Part shown: one piece after another, positions 9,545 to 21,782 of the stretch | How the letters are laid out: each line of letters opens with the position of its first letter | How positions within the stretch are numbered: the stretch's first letter is position 1 | From: Bacteroidetes bacterium SW_9_63_38 | Lineage (GTDB): Bacteria; Bacteroidota; Rhodothermia; Rhodothermales; Salinibacteraceae | Direction: 5' to 3' | Length of the DNA stretch: 64,000 nucleotides | Assembly: GCA_003022435.1 (NCBI GenBank) | Contig: PXUA01000014.1 | Coordinates: 1 to 64,000 of the forward strand | Notes under the pieces: model-generated | What the model saw: the letters and a program-made list of their open reading frames with translations, nothing else | What the model was told of the DNA's origin: nothing | Databases searched by the model: none | Position numbers and translations under genes: made by a program

Positions 9545-10612
9545 TTAGGCCGTCACCGACGAGCGGGTCACGTCCTGCTTCGCACGCCACCCTGTCACCA
9601 TCTCACTAAGTTCGTCGAACTCAATGAGAAACGAGTCGTGGCCGTGCGGAGCGGAGAGCACCTCCAGCGTCGCGCTGGGGAGGTGCTCGGCCAGTTCGCG
9701 TTGCTCACGAATCGGATAGAGCACGTCGGAGTCGATGCCGACGACGAGAGTGGGCTGCTCGATGGAGGCCAGCACGGATTCGTACTCGCCGCGCTCCCGG
9801 GCCACGTCGTGCGTGTTCATCTGCTTCGTGAGGTGGACGTAGCACTGGGCATCGAATCGGTCCACGAGCTTGTTGCCCTGGTAGCGCAGGTAGCTCTCCA
9901 CGGCGAACGGCGTATCGTCCCGGTCGTTCATTTCTTCCCGTCCGAAGCGCCCCTCGAATGAGCGCTCGGAGCGGTAGGACATCATCGCCATCATGCGGGC
10001 CGTGGCGAGACCGTCGGTGGGCGGATCATCGAGCGAGTAGTTGCCGCCCTGCCACTGCGGGTCGTTGTAGATGGCCTGCCGCTGCGCCTCGCTCCATCCG
10101 ATCTGCCAGGCCGTGTGGCGCCCCCCCACGGCGACGGGGATCAGGGACTGCACGAAAGGAGCGCCGTCCTCGGTGGTTTCGAAGGCCCACTCCAGCACGT
10201 GCATGCCGCCCATCGAGCCGCCGATGACACAGGCCACCTGTCGCACGCCCATCTTCTTTAGGGCTCGGTGGTGGAGGCGCACCGTGTCGCGGGTTGTGAC
10301 CGCCGGAAACTCCGTTCCGTACCGGGTGCCCGTGTCCGGATTCTCCGTGAGGGGCGATACGGTTCCGTACGGGGAGCCCGGCACGTTGAGGCACACCACG
10401 AAGTCGCGCGTGGGGTCAAGGGCGCGGTCGGCACCCAGCATGCCCTCCCACCAATCGGCGACGTCGGGGTCGCCGGTGAGGGCGTGGCAGGCCAGGACGA
10501 CATTGTCGCCCGCGGCGTTAAGGGTGCCCCACGTCTGGTAGGCCACCGGGACGTCCCGAAGCGTCGTTCCGTCCTCAAACGTAAATTGCGGAAGCGTGAG
10601 GGTTTGCGGCAT
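9545..10612 (-). CDS. metX: Homoserine O-acetyltransferase
   Basis: An alpha/beta-hydrolase-fold acyltransferase of 355 residues, the usual MetX length. The nucleophile serine lies in GGSMGGMHVLEW, the acid in LVVGIDSDVLYP and the histidine in SAPHGHDSFLIE. The N-terminal FTFEDGTTLRDVPVAYQTWG is typical. It transfers an acetyl (or possibly succinyl) group to homoserine, giving the substrate for MetY. The ATG at 10612 gives the family N-terminus; longer frames only add unrelated residues. It lies 128 bp downstream of metY and probably shares the SAM-riboswitch transcript. Confidence 0.95.
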   Translation of the reverse strand: MPQTLTLPQFTFEDGTTLRDVPVAYQTWGTLNAAGDNVVLACHALTGDPDVADWWEGMLGADRALDPTRDFVVCLNVPGSPYGTVSPLTENPDTGTRYGTEFPAVTTRDTVRLHHRALKKMGVRQVACVIGGSMGGMHVLEWAFETTEDGAPFVQSLIPVAVGGRHTAWQIGWSEAQRQAIYNDPQWQGGNYSLDDPPTDGLATARMMAMMSYRSERSFEGRFGREEMNDRDDTPFAVESYLRYQGNKLVDRFDAQCYVHLTKQMNTHDVARERGEYESVLASIEQPTLVVGIDSDVLYPIREQRELAEHLPSATLEVLSAPHGHDSFLIEFDELSEMVTGWRAKQDVTRSSVTA

Positions 10613-10740
10613 GGGCGCGAAGGAAGCGAGTTCGGAAAGGGAGGAGGGTGCCGATGCGGGTTCGTCGGTTCCTGTGCGTATTTCGTATTTCGTTGAGGGA
10701 GAGGCCCCGGTTTGATGCAACACGCAATACGCAACCCAAA

Positions 10741-12340
<1,600 letters not shown>

Positions 12341-12371
12341 TGTGTCTAGCAACGTGGTCTAGACGTTCATA

Positions 12372-12400
12372 AGAATACGCCCACGCCGGATCAATGTCAA
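12372..12400 (-). promoter_or_regulatory. Promoter of the SAM-riboswitch operon
   Basis: The minus strand reads TTGACA (12395-12400), a 17-base spacer, then TATTCT (12372-12377). These are near-consensus sigma-70 boxes about 30 bases upstream of the S-box aptamer. Confidence 0.75.
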
Positions 12401-12412
12401 CGACGGGGAGCT

Positions 12413-12441
12413 GCACTCTCTTGAAGAAGTGGTAAGAGAGT
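12413..12441. terminator. Inverted repeat after lysAC
   Basis: CACTCTCTT and AAGAGAGTG form a 9-bp stem around an 11-base loop between the lysAC stop and the metY promoter. It lacks a T tract, so a role as terminator of lysAC is only plausible. Confidence 0.4.
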
Positions 12442-12593
12442 GGGCCGTCGGAGGTTCCGAGGAGATGCTATGTACGACGACGTATGTCGGCAGCCCCGCA
12501 ACGCGTAAATTCCATCGAGAGTCGTGAGGGGAGTCACGAGGGATGAGTCGTGAGGGATGGGGGCATGAGGGAATCGGGAGGGGTCGAAGGGGC

Positions 12594-15188
12594 TCAGGCG
12601 GAAGAGGAAGAGAGGAGGATTTCCTCGGCGGGGGGGCGGAGGTTGTATTCGTTGGCCATACTGGCCCCGTACGCGCCAGTCGTGCTCACGAGCAGAACGT
12701 CGCCGGGCTCGGTAGGGGGGAGGTGCCGGTTATGCCCCAACACGTCGCCGGTCTCGCAGATAGGACCCACCACGTCGGCGATGGTCGACGGCGACTCATC
12801 GAGGCGACTCAGATTGGCGATGTCGTGATAGGCCCCGTAGAGCGCCGGCCGGATGAGGCTGTTCATGCCGGTGTCGAGGCCTACGTAGCGGACCTCGCCC
12901 TTCTCTTTCGTCTGCGTGACGCGGGCCAGCAAGACGCCGGCCTGTGCCACCAGATAGCGGCCCGGCTCCATCCAAAGGGTGTACTGCGGGTGCTGCTGTG
13001 CAGCCTCGGAGAGCACGTCGTTGAGTTCATCGACGTCGACCGGCGGGGTGCCGGAACGATCCGGGACGCCGAGCCCACCGCCGACGTTGAGTGTCTGCAC
13101 GTTCGGGAACTCGTCCGCGAGCGAGGCCAGGAAGTGTACCAGCTCGGCCCAGGTCTCCTCGTCGCTGATGCCGCTGCCGACGTGTACGTGCAGGCCCACG
13201 ACGGTGGTATCGGCCCGGTCGGCGGCGGTCCGGAGGCGCTCCAGCTCGCTGGGTACGATGCCGAACTTGGACTGGGCCCCCGCGGTGCGGACGTGGCGGT
13301 GATGGCCGTGGCCCTGCCCCGGGTCCATGCGGACGAAAATCTCCTCCCCAGAAAACACCTCGGGGCGCTCGGCGAGGGGCTGCACGTTGTCGAGCGTCAC
13401 GTGCACGCCACGGTCGAAGGCGTCGGCGTACTCCGCGGGCGCCGCGAAGTTGGGCTGGAAGAGGACGTGCGACGGATCGAGGTCGGGCAGAGCGTCGAAG
13501 ACGCGGTCCAGTTCGCCCGGCGAGACGCACTCGAAGCCCAGACCCTCGTCGTTCAATAGGCGTAGCACCTCGGGGTGCGGATTGGCCTTGACGGCGTAGA
13601 AGGCCCGGTCCAGCGTGTCGAGCGACTGGACCTCCTGGCTCTTGGTTCGGATGGTCGCTTTGTCGTACACGTAGCGGGGCGACTGCGCCTCGGCCAGGGC
13701 CAGCAGATCCTCGCGGCGGTCGTGCCACCAGGCGTGGGGGCGGCCGTCCGAGGTCGCTGCGTCGGTCAGTTCTTGCCAGCGGGGGCCGAAGAGGGCATCC
13801 GGTGCCTTGGCCCCAAAGAACTGGGCGTGGAGTTCGCGCACGAGGCGGGGGGCTTGCTCCTCGTCGGCCACAAAGCTCATGTTGAGGTCGCTGGCGGCCT
13901 GGGTGACGAGGTGGACCTTTTTCTCGTCGAACACCTCGAAGGCGGGGCCGAGGTCGCTGAGGAGGGATCGAATGTTGCGGCCCACAAGGCTTACCACCGC
14001 GCACGAGCGGATGACCTCGGCGTCGCAGTACCGGTTGAGGTCGTGAAGCAGGCGGTCGAGCACGTCGCCGTCGAGCGGATTAGCCTGCGGGTCGAGCGTG
14101 ACGGTGACGTTGGCCTCGGAGGTGGCGACGAGGTCGATCGACAGGCCGTGGTGCTTGAAGATCTGGAAGACATCGGCCAGGAAGCCGACCTCCTGCCACA
14201 TGCCGAGCGTGTCCATGCTTATGGCCGTGATGTCGGTCTTGGCGGAGATCGCCTTCACCTGAGGTCCTGCGTTCGGACCGTCGTGGTCGACCACGGTGCC
14301 GTCGAGGGTGGGATCGTCGGTACTGCGAACGTGGAGGGGGATCTGATGGCGCTTGGCGGGACCGAGGGAGCGGGGATGCAGCACCCTGGCGCCCATCGTG
14401 GCCAACTCCTGGGCCTCATCGTAGTCGAGGTGGCGCAGGAGGCGGGCGCTCGGCACTTCGGCGGGATTGGCGGTGAACATGCCGGGCACGTCGGTCCAGA
14501 CCTCCAGCCGCGCGGCGCCGAGCTTGGCCGCAAAGTGGGCGGCGGAGGTATCCGAGCCGCCGCGGCCCAGCAGCACCGTGTCGCCGAGCGCGTTGCTCGC
14601 GATAAAGCCCTGTGTGAGGTAGATCGTATCCGGTCGGTCGGTGAGGAGCGACTGCAGCACCGGGTCGGTGTGGGAGACGCATTCGGCCGACAGGTACTGG
14701 CGCTCCGGGGGCACGTGCGGGGCGTCCTTGGCCCGCAGAAATTCACGGGCGTCGAGCCACTCCACGGGCAGGCCCTGGCTGGAGAGATAGGCGACCCCGA
14801 GGCGCGTGGACAGCAGCTCGCCGGAGACCATGACGGCAGCCCGTTGCTGGGGGGACGGCGTTTGCCCCGTCAATTCGGTCGCGAGGCTCTCCAGTCGCTC
14901 GAAGCCGTCGGCCAGCACGGTGTCGGCATCCACCCCGAGGTCCTGGGCCAGAGCGCGGTGGCGGTCGAAGATGGTTTCGAGCGTGCCGCTCGGGTCGCCG
15001 TGCTCGGCGTTCTGCAATAAGACCTCCAACTGGTCCGAGATGCCCTGCAGGGCCGAGCAGACAAGGAACGGCAGACGGCCCTCGTTCCGATGATTCCGAA
15101 TGACCTCAGCAATGGTGTCCCAGCGCGATCGGCTGGAGACGCTCGATCCGCCAAACTTACAGACGACCCACGGGGTGGACTCCGACAT
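12594..15188 (-). CDS. lysAC: Bifunctional aspartate kinase / diaminopimelate decarboxylase
   Basis: The 864-residue protein fuses the first and last enzymes of lysine synthesis. Residues 1-300 are an aspartokinase (VVCKFGGSSVSS, GRGGSDTSAAHFAAKLG, WTDVPGMFTANPAEVP). About 315-460 holds two ACT domains (TAISMDTLGMWQEVGFLADV, NVTVTLDP, VVSLVGRN). About 510-864 is a PLP-dependent DAP decarboxylase (YAVKANPHPEVLRLL with the PLP lysine, GLHVHVGSGI, NVGGGLGVPD, WMEPGRYLVAQAG, CETGDVLG). The ACT pair should make the kinase lysine-sensitive. Such fusions are known in some bacteria. No lysine riboswitch was seen upstream. The ATG at 15188 begins directly at the kinase domain. Confidence 0.95.
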   Translation of the reverse strand: MSESTPWVVCKFGGSSVSSRSRWDTIAEVIRNHRNEGRLPFLVCSALQGISDQLEVLLQNAEHGDPSGTLETIFDRHRALAQDLGVDADTVLADGFERLESLATELTGQTPSPQQRAAVMVSGELLSTRLGVAYLSSQGLPVEWLDAREFLRAKDAPHVPPERQYLSAECVSHTDPVLQSLLTDRPDTIYLTQGFIASNALGDTVLLGRGGSDTSAAHFAAKLGAARLEVWTDVPGMFTANPAEVPSARLLRHLDYDEAQELATMGARVLHPRSLGPAKRHQIPLHVRSTDDPTLDGTVVDHDGPNAGPQVKAISAKTDITAISMDTLGMWQEVGFLADVFQIFKHHGLSIDLVATSEANVTVTLDPQANPLDGDVLDRLLHDLNRYCDAEVIRSCAVVSLVGRNIRSLLSDLGPAFEVFDEKKVHLVTQAASDLNMSFVADEEQAPRLVRELHAQFFGAKAPDALFGPRWQELTDAATSDGRPHAWWHDRREDLLALAEAQSPRYVYDKATIRTKSQEVQSLDTLDRAFYAVKANPHPEVLRLLNDEGLGFECVSPGELDRVFDALPDLDPSHVLFQPNFAAPAEYADAFDRGVHVTLDNVQPLAERPEVFSGEEIFVRMDPGQGHGHHRHVRTAGAQSKFGIVPSELERLRTAADRADTTVVGLHVHVGSGISDEETWAELVHFLASLADEFPNVQTLNVGGGLGVPDRSGTPPVDVDELNDVLSEAAQQHPQYTLWMEPGRYLVAQAGVLLARVTQTKEKGEVRYVGLDTGMNSLIRPALYGAYHDIANLSRLDESPSTIADVVGPICETGDVLGHNRHLPPTEPGDVLLVSTTGAYGASMANEYNLRPPAEEILLSSSSA

Positions 15189-15399
15189 GACGCGTGCTGC
15201 TCCTACAGAGTGACTGGTACGATCCGATACAACATGAGGAGGGCGGCGGGCAGTGGCAAGGGGGGCGTGTGCCTCTCACGACAAAAGCACATTGACTGTT
15301 GGACGATTGGCAGACTGGCAGGTTGAAGATGGGAAGATTGAAAGTGAAAAAGTTGAAGGGCGCGCGGGCTGGAGGAGGAATGGGAAGCTTTGCCGAAAA

Positions 15400-15412
15400 T
15401 ATGTAAGACATA
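15400..15412. promoter_or_regulatory. Possible operator of the VapBC-like pair
   Basis: TATGT-AAG-ACATA is a short perfect inverted repeat 28 bases before the antitoxin ATG, followed by ACATAC. Ribbon-helix-helix antitoxins usually autoregulate through such dyads. Confidence 0.35.
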
Positions 15413-15439
15413 CATACTTTGAATAATCGTCCAGTCACA

Positions 15440-15661
15440 ATGCGCATTTCAGCAACGATCCCGGATGAAGTCGGCGAGGCCGTGAAGGCAGAGACGGATA
15501 ATGTGTCGGCATTCGTCGCCGACGCTCTTGAAGAAAAGTTGGCTCGGATTCGTCGGCGGCAGGCCCGGGAAGACATTTTAGAGGCGGCAGGTACCGGCGG
15601 AGGGGGGACAGACTTCAACGATACACTCAGGCAAATGCGTCGGCACAGTGATCGAGGATAG
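15440..15661 (+). CDS. Small antitoxin, ribbon-helix-helix type (VapB-like)
   Basis: This 73-residue protein begins MRISATIPDEVGEAVKAE, a short beta strand and helix typical of ribbon-helix-helix antitoxins. It goes on with a charged helix (LEEKLARIRRRQAREDILEA) and a flexible tail. The ATG at 15440 is preferred to the TTG at 15419. Its last 14 bases overlap the start of the PIN-domain gene, the usual arrangement of an antitoxin before its toxin. A dyad just upstream may be its operator. Confidence 0.7.
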   Translation: MRISATIPDEVGEAVKAETDNVSAFVADALEEKLARIRRRQAREDILEAAGTGGGGTDFNDTLRQMRRHSDRG

Positions 15662-16058
15662 TGCGGTTGGGTCAGACACCGGAATCTTCGAGCGGGTGCT
15701 CCGTGGGCAGGACCGAGCCGTTTCGCTGTTTCGGCGGCTCACGGAGGAGGACTATCTCGGATATGTATCCTGCATTTGTCTCTACGAACTCAAGAAGCTT
15801 CGCCATCGCGGGGTTGTTGAGCATCGACAGGCGGATTTTCTTCTCGATCGGATTCCACGGGCCTTTGAGGTCATGTGGCTGGACCGAGTGTCTGTTCTGG
15901 AGCGGGCCGCCGGCCTGTCTCACGGAAACAACGTCCCGATGGCCGATGCTCTGATTCTCGCCTCTTGTCTGCAGGGCCGGTGCGATTACCTCTACACGAC
16001 CAACGCGGATCTCATCCAGTATCCGGGGGACGACATTGACGTTGTCGTATTCGAGTAG
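15648..16058 (+). CDS. PIN-domain protein, probable VapC-type toxin
   Basis: 136 residues starting with GTG inside the antitoxin gene. The PIN acidic residues appear as SDTGIFERVL near the N-terminus, CLYELKKL in the middle, MADALILASC, and a final YTTNADLIQYP. PIN toxins cleave RNA, often tRNA, when the antitoxin is degraded. The first acidic motif is GSDTG rather than the usual VDT, so the start or activity is less certain. The overlap with the upstream RHH gene supports a type II toxin-antitoxin module. Confidence 0.7.
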   Translation: MIEDSAVGSDTGIFERVLRGQDRAVSLFRRLTEEDYLGYVSCICLYELKKLRHRGVVEHRQADFLLDRIPRAFEVMWLDRVSVLERAAGLSHGNNVPMADALILASCLQGRCDYLYTTNADLIQYPGDDIDVVVFE

Positions 16059-16199
16059 AAATGGGCGGGGGCGCTTTTCGCGCGGTCGATTTCAAAATGT
16101 CCTCAGCGTCTGCAAACCCCGACTCAACTCAACCCCTGATTCGCATTATTCACGTATCGGCAAAGTTGTCTGCGTGAGAAGGAAAATACGCCGGAGCGG

Positions 16200-17033
16200 C
16201 TACGGGGTGATGCCGTAGATGGGATCGTCGAGGTCAAGCTGATAGGCGTTCTGGCCCCGGTCCAACTCATCCATGCGGCGCACGTCTGCCTCATCCATCT
16301 CCCACCCGAAGATGTCGAGGTTGGCGTGGATGTGGTCGGGGTTCGTGGACTGCGGGAGGACCACGATGTTCTTCTGCAGCTCCCACCGCAGGCAGACCTG
16401 CGCGGGCATTACGTCGTATTTGCCGGCGAGGTCCTGCACGACCGGGTCGTTTAGCACCACGGCCCGGCCCAGCGGCGCGGCGGCCTGGACGACAATATCG
16501 TGCTCCTGGCAGTAGTCCACCAGTTCGTGCCGCGCGTACCAGGGGTTGAACTCGATCTGGTTGACCGCGATGGGCACGTCGGCCATGTACTGGGCGAAGC
16601 GGAGGTAATGGACGCTGAAGTTGCTGACCCCGACGTTTTTGATGAGCCCGTCCGCGTGGGCCTTTTCGAGGGCCGAGAGGGTTTCGCGCAGCGAAATCGC
16701 CGGGTTGGGCCAGTGGATAAGGTAGAGGTCCAGGGCCTCAATGCCGAGTCGGGTCAGGGCACGGTCCAGCGCTTCGAAGACCGACTCGTAGTGCAGGTGG
16801 GGCGGCAGCACCTTGGAGGTGATGAAGAGGTCGTCGCGGTCGTGGTTGGCCAGCACCTCGCCCACGGCCGCCTGGTTCTGATAGCCCTCGGCACAGTCGA
16901 CGTGCGTGTAGCCGGCGTCGAGAGCCGTAGGCACGGCGTGGTGCACGTCGTCGTCGCTCATGTCCCAGGTGCCGAAGCCGACGGCGGGCAGGGCGTCGCC
17001 GCTCGGGAGGGTGTGGGTGGGAATCGAGGGCAT
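16200..17033 (-). CDS. Aldo/keto reductase
   Basis: 277 residues with the complete AKR signature: VGFGTWDMSDD, the catalytic Asp in HVDCAEGYQN with Tyr, the lysine in FITSKVLPP, the histidine in LYLIHWPNP, and the NADPH-binding GVSNFSVHYL and IVVLPQSTNP. It would reduce aldehydes or ketones with NADPH in the cytoplasm. The substrate cannot be inferred. It stands alone between a toxin-antitoxin pair and an IS remnant. The ATG at 17033 fits the family start. Confidence 0.92.
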   Translation of the reverse strand: MPSIPTHTLPSGDALPAVGFGTWDMSDDDVHHAVPTALDAGYTHVDCAEGYQNQAAVGEVLANHDRDDLFITSKVLPPHLHYESVFEALDRALTRLGIEALDLYLIHWPNPAISLRETLSALEKAHADGLIKNVGVSNFSVHYLRFAQYMADVPIAVNQIEFNPWYARHELVDYCQEHDIVVQAAAPLGRAVVLNDPVVQDLAGKYDVMPAQVCLRWELQKNIVVLPQSTNPDHIHANLDIFGWEMDEADVRRMDELDRGQNAYQLDLDDPIYGITP

Positions 17034-17231
17034 TTTCGTACGGAGGGGCGGTGGAAAAAGTAGAGACGAACCGGTTCCAAAATGCTTTCCGCGGGCGACA
17101 AATGCCAGCGGGGCAGGCCGGGCCAGGGCGATTGCATGTTAAAAACTCGGGGCAGGCGAGGGGAACTCTGCTGTCCATATCATCCAATTGTGCCGAAAAG
17201 CACGTGGGTATGGGGGCAACGGTCTTGATTA

Positions 17232-18711
<1,480 letters not shown>

Positions 18712-19131
18712 ATGCGTGCGCTCGCTTCTTTCGTTACTCCCGTCGTTCTTCTCATCACAGTGGCTGCCCCCTTGGCTGCGCAGCCGCAAACGTCCCGGCA
18801 CATCGATCTTGAGGTTGAACCCCTGGCTTACGCTCTCGGGGGCGCGGGCGGCCACATCGGGCTTCAGGTGGGCCACTAGAAATATGAGGTTGAGGCCTTC
18901 GGCCTTGAGATCCCGGCCGCCCTTCACGGCAATGATCGCTTCACGGCTCAGACGCGCGGGGCCGAATTCCACGCCGAGTACCGATTCGGGGACGGCCCGA
19001 GTGGCTTCTACGCCGGGCCGGAGGCCGGACTGGTGCGGCTTGCATTGACCTACGACAGCGGCGTCCGGGCGCGCCGCACGACGAGGAGGAAAGACGGCGT
19101 TGAGGGTTGTGCGTTGGGGGTTTTGCGTTGA
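18712..19131 (+). pseudogene. Broken outer-membrane beta-barrel-like gene
   Basis: The frame begins MRALASFVTPVVLLITVAAP-LAAQ, a good signal peptide, and continues into HIDLEVEPLAYALGGAGGHI. A TAG at 18877 interrupts it at GLQVGH. The same frame then goes on as YEVEAFGLEIPAALHGNDRF, GAEFHAEYRFGDG and FYAGPEAGLVRLALTYDSGV, alternating strands typical of a small barrel. It loses its C-terminal strands in a low-complexity GTTGAGGGTTGTGCGTT stretch. The gene lies next to a dead IS110 copy and is probably non-functional. Confidence 0.6.
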
Positions 19132-19257
19132 TTCGGTGTCGGTTGGGCGTTTGTCGATCCGCTTTCAGGGAGGCATGGAAGCGTGGACGCGTGGATGGCC
19201 CGGCGGGGTGCTCTGAATATAGGGGCCCCAATCTTCTGAGGAGAAGGGGCTGGGCGT

Positions 19258-19986
19258 TTAATCGGCCAGTCGGTGCTTGAGGCGCTGGGCGTCGTGGGGC
19301 GCGTGGCCCTCGCCGGCGGTGTTGTTGAAGTAGACGTACACGTCGCGGCCGTCGGCCTGCCAGTCGCGGATCGCCGCGGCCCAGTCGTCGAGGGCGGCGT
19401 CGGTGTAGCGCCCCCGGTAGGCCTCGCCCGCCCCGTGCAGCCGCACGTACACCCAGTCGGTGGTCACGGTGCGGAGGGTAGAGCGGTCCCCGTAGTCGTA
19501 GATGCAGAAGGCGGCGTCGTGGGCGGCGAGCGCGTCGGCGGTGGCGTCGTTGAGCCACGTCGGGTCCCGAAACTCGAAGACGTGGTCGTGGTCGTCGGAC
19601 AGCGTCTCCAAAAAATTCCTCAGGCGGTCCAGATTTTGATGCCAGTTGGGCGGGCACTGGAAGAGGATCGGCCCGAGGGCGTCGCCGAGCGGCTCCACGT
19701 TGCGGTAGAGATTGGCCACCGGCTCGGCCGGGTCCTTGAGTTTCTTGAAGTGGGTGATGTACTGGTTGGCCTTGATGGTGAACGTAAAGCCGTCCGGCGT
19801 CTGGGCGCGCCAGGCGCGGAGGGTGTCGGCGTCGGGGCTCTGGTAGAAGGTGTTGTTGACCTCGACGGTGTCGAACGTCTCGGCGTAGACGGACAGCCGA
19901 TCGTCCTGCGCGAGATCCGGGGGGTAGAAGCTGTTGGCAAACGTGTCGTGTTGCCAGCCCGATGTTCCGACGTGGAGGGTGGGCAT
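19258..19986 (-). CDS. DUF72 (YecE-like) TIM-barrel protein
   Basis: 242 residues starting LHVGTSGWQHDTFANSFYPP, then YAETFDTVEVNNTFYQSP, FTIKANQYITH and FEFRDPTWL, with a C-terminal YVYFNNTAGEGHAPHDAQ. These are the conserved blocks of the DUF72/YecE family, whose biochemical role is unknown. The gene is complete and stands alone. The GTTGAGCGTTATGCG low-complexity sequence lies directly upstream. Confidence 0.9.
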   Translation of the reverse strand: MPTLHVGTSGWQHDTFANSFYPPDLAQDDRLSVYAETFDTVEVNNTFYQSPDADTLRAWRAQTPDGFTFTIKANQYITHFKKLKDPAEPVANLYRNVEPLGDALGPILFQCPPNWHQNLDRLRNFLETLSDDHDHVFEFRDPTWLNDATADALAAHDAAFCIYDYGDRSTLRTVTTDWVYVRLHGAGEAYRGRYTDAALDDWAAAIRDWQADGRDVYVYFNNTAGEGHAPHDAQRLKHRLAD

Positions 19987-20116
19987 GGAGTTGCGGGTTG
20001 AGCGTTATGCGTTTGCGCGTTGGACGTTGGAACGTGTTCGGGGCGTGGGATCGACCACATCGGGTTCTGCCATGCATTCCGCACTCCTGACTCCCCACTC
20101 CACGTTCCGCACTCGA

Positions 20117-20905
20117 TCACCGCGACTGGCGGGCCGGGGAGAGGTAGGCGGTGCGGCCGGAGACCTGTTCGGTTTGGAGCGGGACGCCGGTGGCCGGGCA
20201 CGCTTCGTCGCCGTAGCGGTGGGGCAGCATGAAGCGGTCCGGGTCCAGGGCCTCGGGGTCGGAGTCGACCGCGATGGCGGCGTCGAGGACGACCTGGATG
20301 GTGTCGTAGAGGTCGCGGAGGGTGTCCCCGGAGAGTTCGGGGACCGTTGTAGCCGGGTGGATGCCTTCCTGGTAGAGCGCCTCGTCGGCGTAGATATTCC
20401 CGAGCCCGGCGATCACCTTCTGATCCAATAGGCGGCCCTTGATGCTGCCGCGGCGGCCGTCGAACTGCTGGAGGAACGTCTCCACGTCGGTGCTGCGGGC
20501 GTCGGGGCCGAGGTCTTTTTCGGCGACAAATGCCTCAGGGGTGTCGATGAGGCGGACGCGGGCAAACTTCCGGGGGCAGCAGAACGCCAGGAGGCCGCCG
20601 TCGGCGAAGTGGAACTGCACGTAGGCGTACTCGGACGGGTCGCCGTCCGGCACGTCCTTGATGCTGCCGGTCATGCCGAAGTGGAGGGCGAGCCAGCCGG
20701 TGCCGTCCCCGTAGCGCGCGAAGACGTGCTTGCCGTGGCGGGCGGTTTCCGTCAGCGTCCGCCCGCTCAGGACCTCGTCGAGGCGAGGCGGCTCCAGGCC
20801 CTCCAGGATGCGCGGGTCGACGACGGTGGTGCCGCGGATGGGGCGGTCGAGGGCGGTGTCGGCGAGGCGGCGCCGGTAGGTGACGGCGTCGGGCAGTTCG
20901 GGCAT
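20117..20905 (-). CDS. Fpg/Nei-family DNA glycosylase lacking the zinc finger
   Basis: I start at the ATG at 20905 because it gives MPELPDAV, the N-terminal catalytic proline and glutamate of the family. The longer frame to 21094 is not needed. The beta-elimination lysine lies in ARHGKHVFARYG, and the H2TH DNA-binding motif reads KVIAGLGNIYADEALYQEG. The usual four-cysteine zinc finger at the C-terminus is reduced to DEACPATGVPLQTEQVSGRT with one Cys, as in zincless relatives. It would excise oxidised bases and nick abasic sites. At 262 residues it is near normal length. The substrate (8-oxoG or pyrimidines) cannot be fixed. Confidence 0.88.
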   Translation of the reverse strand: MPELPDAVTYRRRLADTALDRPIRGTTVVDPRILEGLEPPRLDEVLSGRTLTETARHGKHVFARYGDGTGWLALHFGMTGSIKDVPDGDPSEYAYVQFHFADGGLLAFCCPRKFARVRLIDTPEAFVAEKDLGPDARSTDVETFLQQFDGRRGSIKGRLLDQKVIAGLGNIYADEALYQEGIHPATTVPELSGDTLRDLYDTIQVVLDAAIAVDSDPEALDPDRFMLPHRYGDEACPATGVPLQTEQVSGRTAYLSPARQSR

Positions 20906-21105
20906 ACGGGGAGCGGGAGCGTGTGGGATTGGGAGCGTGGGGGCAGAGGAGTGTGGGAGAACGGGAGCGGGGAAGAATGAGAGCGAGGGGAGATGGCGGC
21001 TCGGGGCGGCCTGCCTTCGGGGACGCTGCGCTGGGGACCAACGATGCACGAGGGGGGCGATTCGCCGGGGCGGAGGACGAGCGTTCCCCGGCACTCGCCG
21101 AAGGG

Positions 21106-21306
21106 CTATTCTTTTCGCGCCTCGCGAATCTGGAGAAGGATGCGGAGGGCGGTTCAGCCCACGAGGCTGGCCATGACGAAGGCCAGCGTGAGTTCGATGG
21201 AGCCTTTCGTGAGTTCAGACCCTGCGCCGGCGAGGCCGACCAGAAGCGTCTCCCACATGATGAGTTGGGGGAAGTCGAAGGAGGAAGAATCGGACGAGTT
21301 CGGCAT
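21106..21306 (-). pseudogene. Small membrane-protein ORF, apparently cut by TGA
   Basis: From the ATG at 21306 the frame reads MPNSSDSSSFDFPQLIMWE, then LLVGLAGAGSELTKGSIELT and LAFVMASLVG, and meets a TGA at 21154. The same frame stays open after it as TALRILLQIREARKE to a TAG at 21106. A Trp codon mutated to TGA would explain this. If the TGA is real, the product is a 50-residue peptide with one or two hydrophobic segments. No family was recognised. Confidence 0.35.
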
Positions 21307-21676
21307 AGCGGCGCGCTGAGTTTAGAAAGGAGCGCACGGGGGAGGGGGACTGAATGGTCAGTGAAGATATCGGATGGACAAGACGGGCTCAAGTGGCAAG
21401 ACGCTTATGCGCAGGGCGCTTCATGCTAACGGCCTTCCGGAGGCGTAGTACACGACGTTGCCGTTGAGCGCTCCATCTGCCTCGAATGAACGGAAGTGTG
21501 GATGCATGAAGGCAGTACCGCCGTGCTCCAACGATCCTCTTGCGGATTGCGAAGAGGAGGATGCGATTGCCGGGGCGTTTACACGTCCATCTGAAGGCAA
21601 GACCCGCTTCGCGCCTCTCCCCTCCCCGCGGAGATGGAGCGAACATTTCAGGACGAAAACAGGGGAGGAGCACGGA
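21307..21676. other. Gap before array 1, no clear gene
   Basis: Open frames here lack convincing coding character. One minus-strand frame ends HGGTAFMHPHFRSFEADGAL-NGNVVYYASGRPLA (stop at 21421) and could be the tail of a lost protein. An inverted repeat ATCCTCTT...AAGAGGAT lies near 21534-21562. Confidence 0.3.
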
Positions 21677-21782
21677 AGATGCCTTCCGGATGCCGCACGT
21701 GCTCGGCGCCGCGGGATTGCCACCGACATATCTGCCGTGTTGGACGAGACGGTGGATCCATCCCCGTGTGTACGGGGTCACC
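21677..21782 (-). repeat. Degenerate CRISPR repeats beyond the old end of array 1
   Basis: 21755-21782 matches the array 1 repeat except at two positions, and lies 434 bp from the array. Exactly 33 bases further left (spacer 21722-21754), 21677-21721 ends in GCGGGATTGCC. It can fold like the long-loop repeats beyond array 2 (outer TTCCG/CGGGA-type stem, inner GCCG/CGGC). The single repeat is secure. The second is a tentative reading based on spacing and fold. Confidence 0.6.

Noticed and set aside
15189-15439. Possible lysine riboswitch upstream of lysAC
   Set aside because: None of the conserved L-box blocks could be found on the minus strand; the region is low-complexity.
20535-21392. A 285-residue minus-strand frame overlapping the Fpg gene
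   Set aside because: Proline/serine/arginine-rich shadow of the glycosylase; the Fpg frame is the real one.
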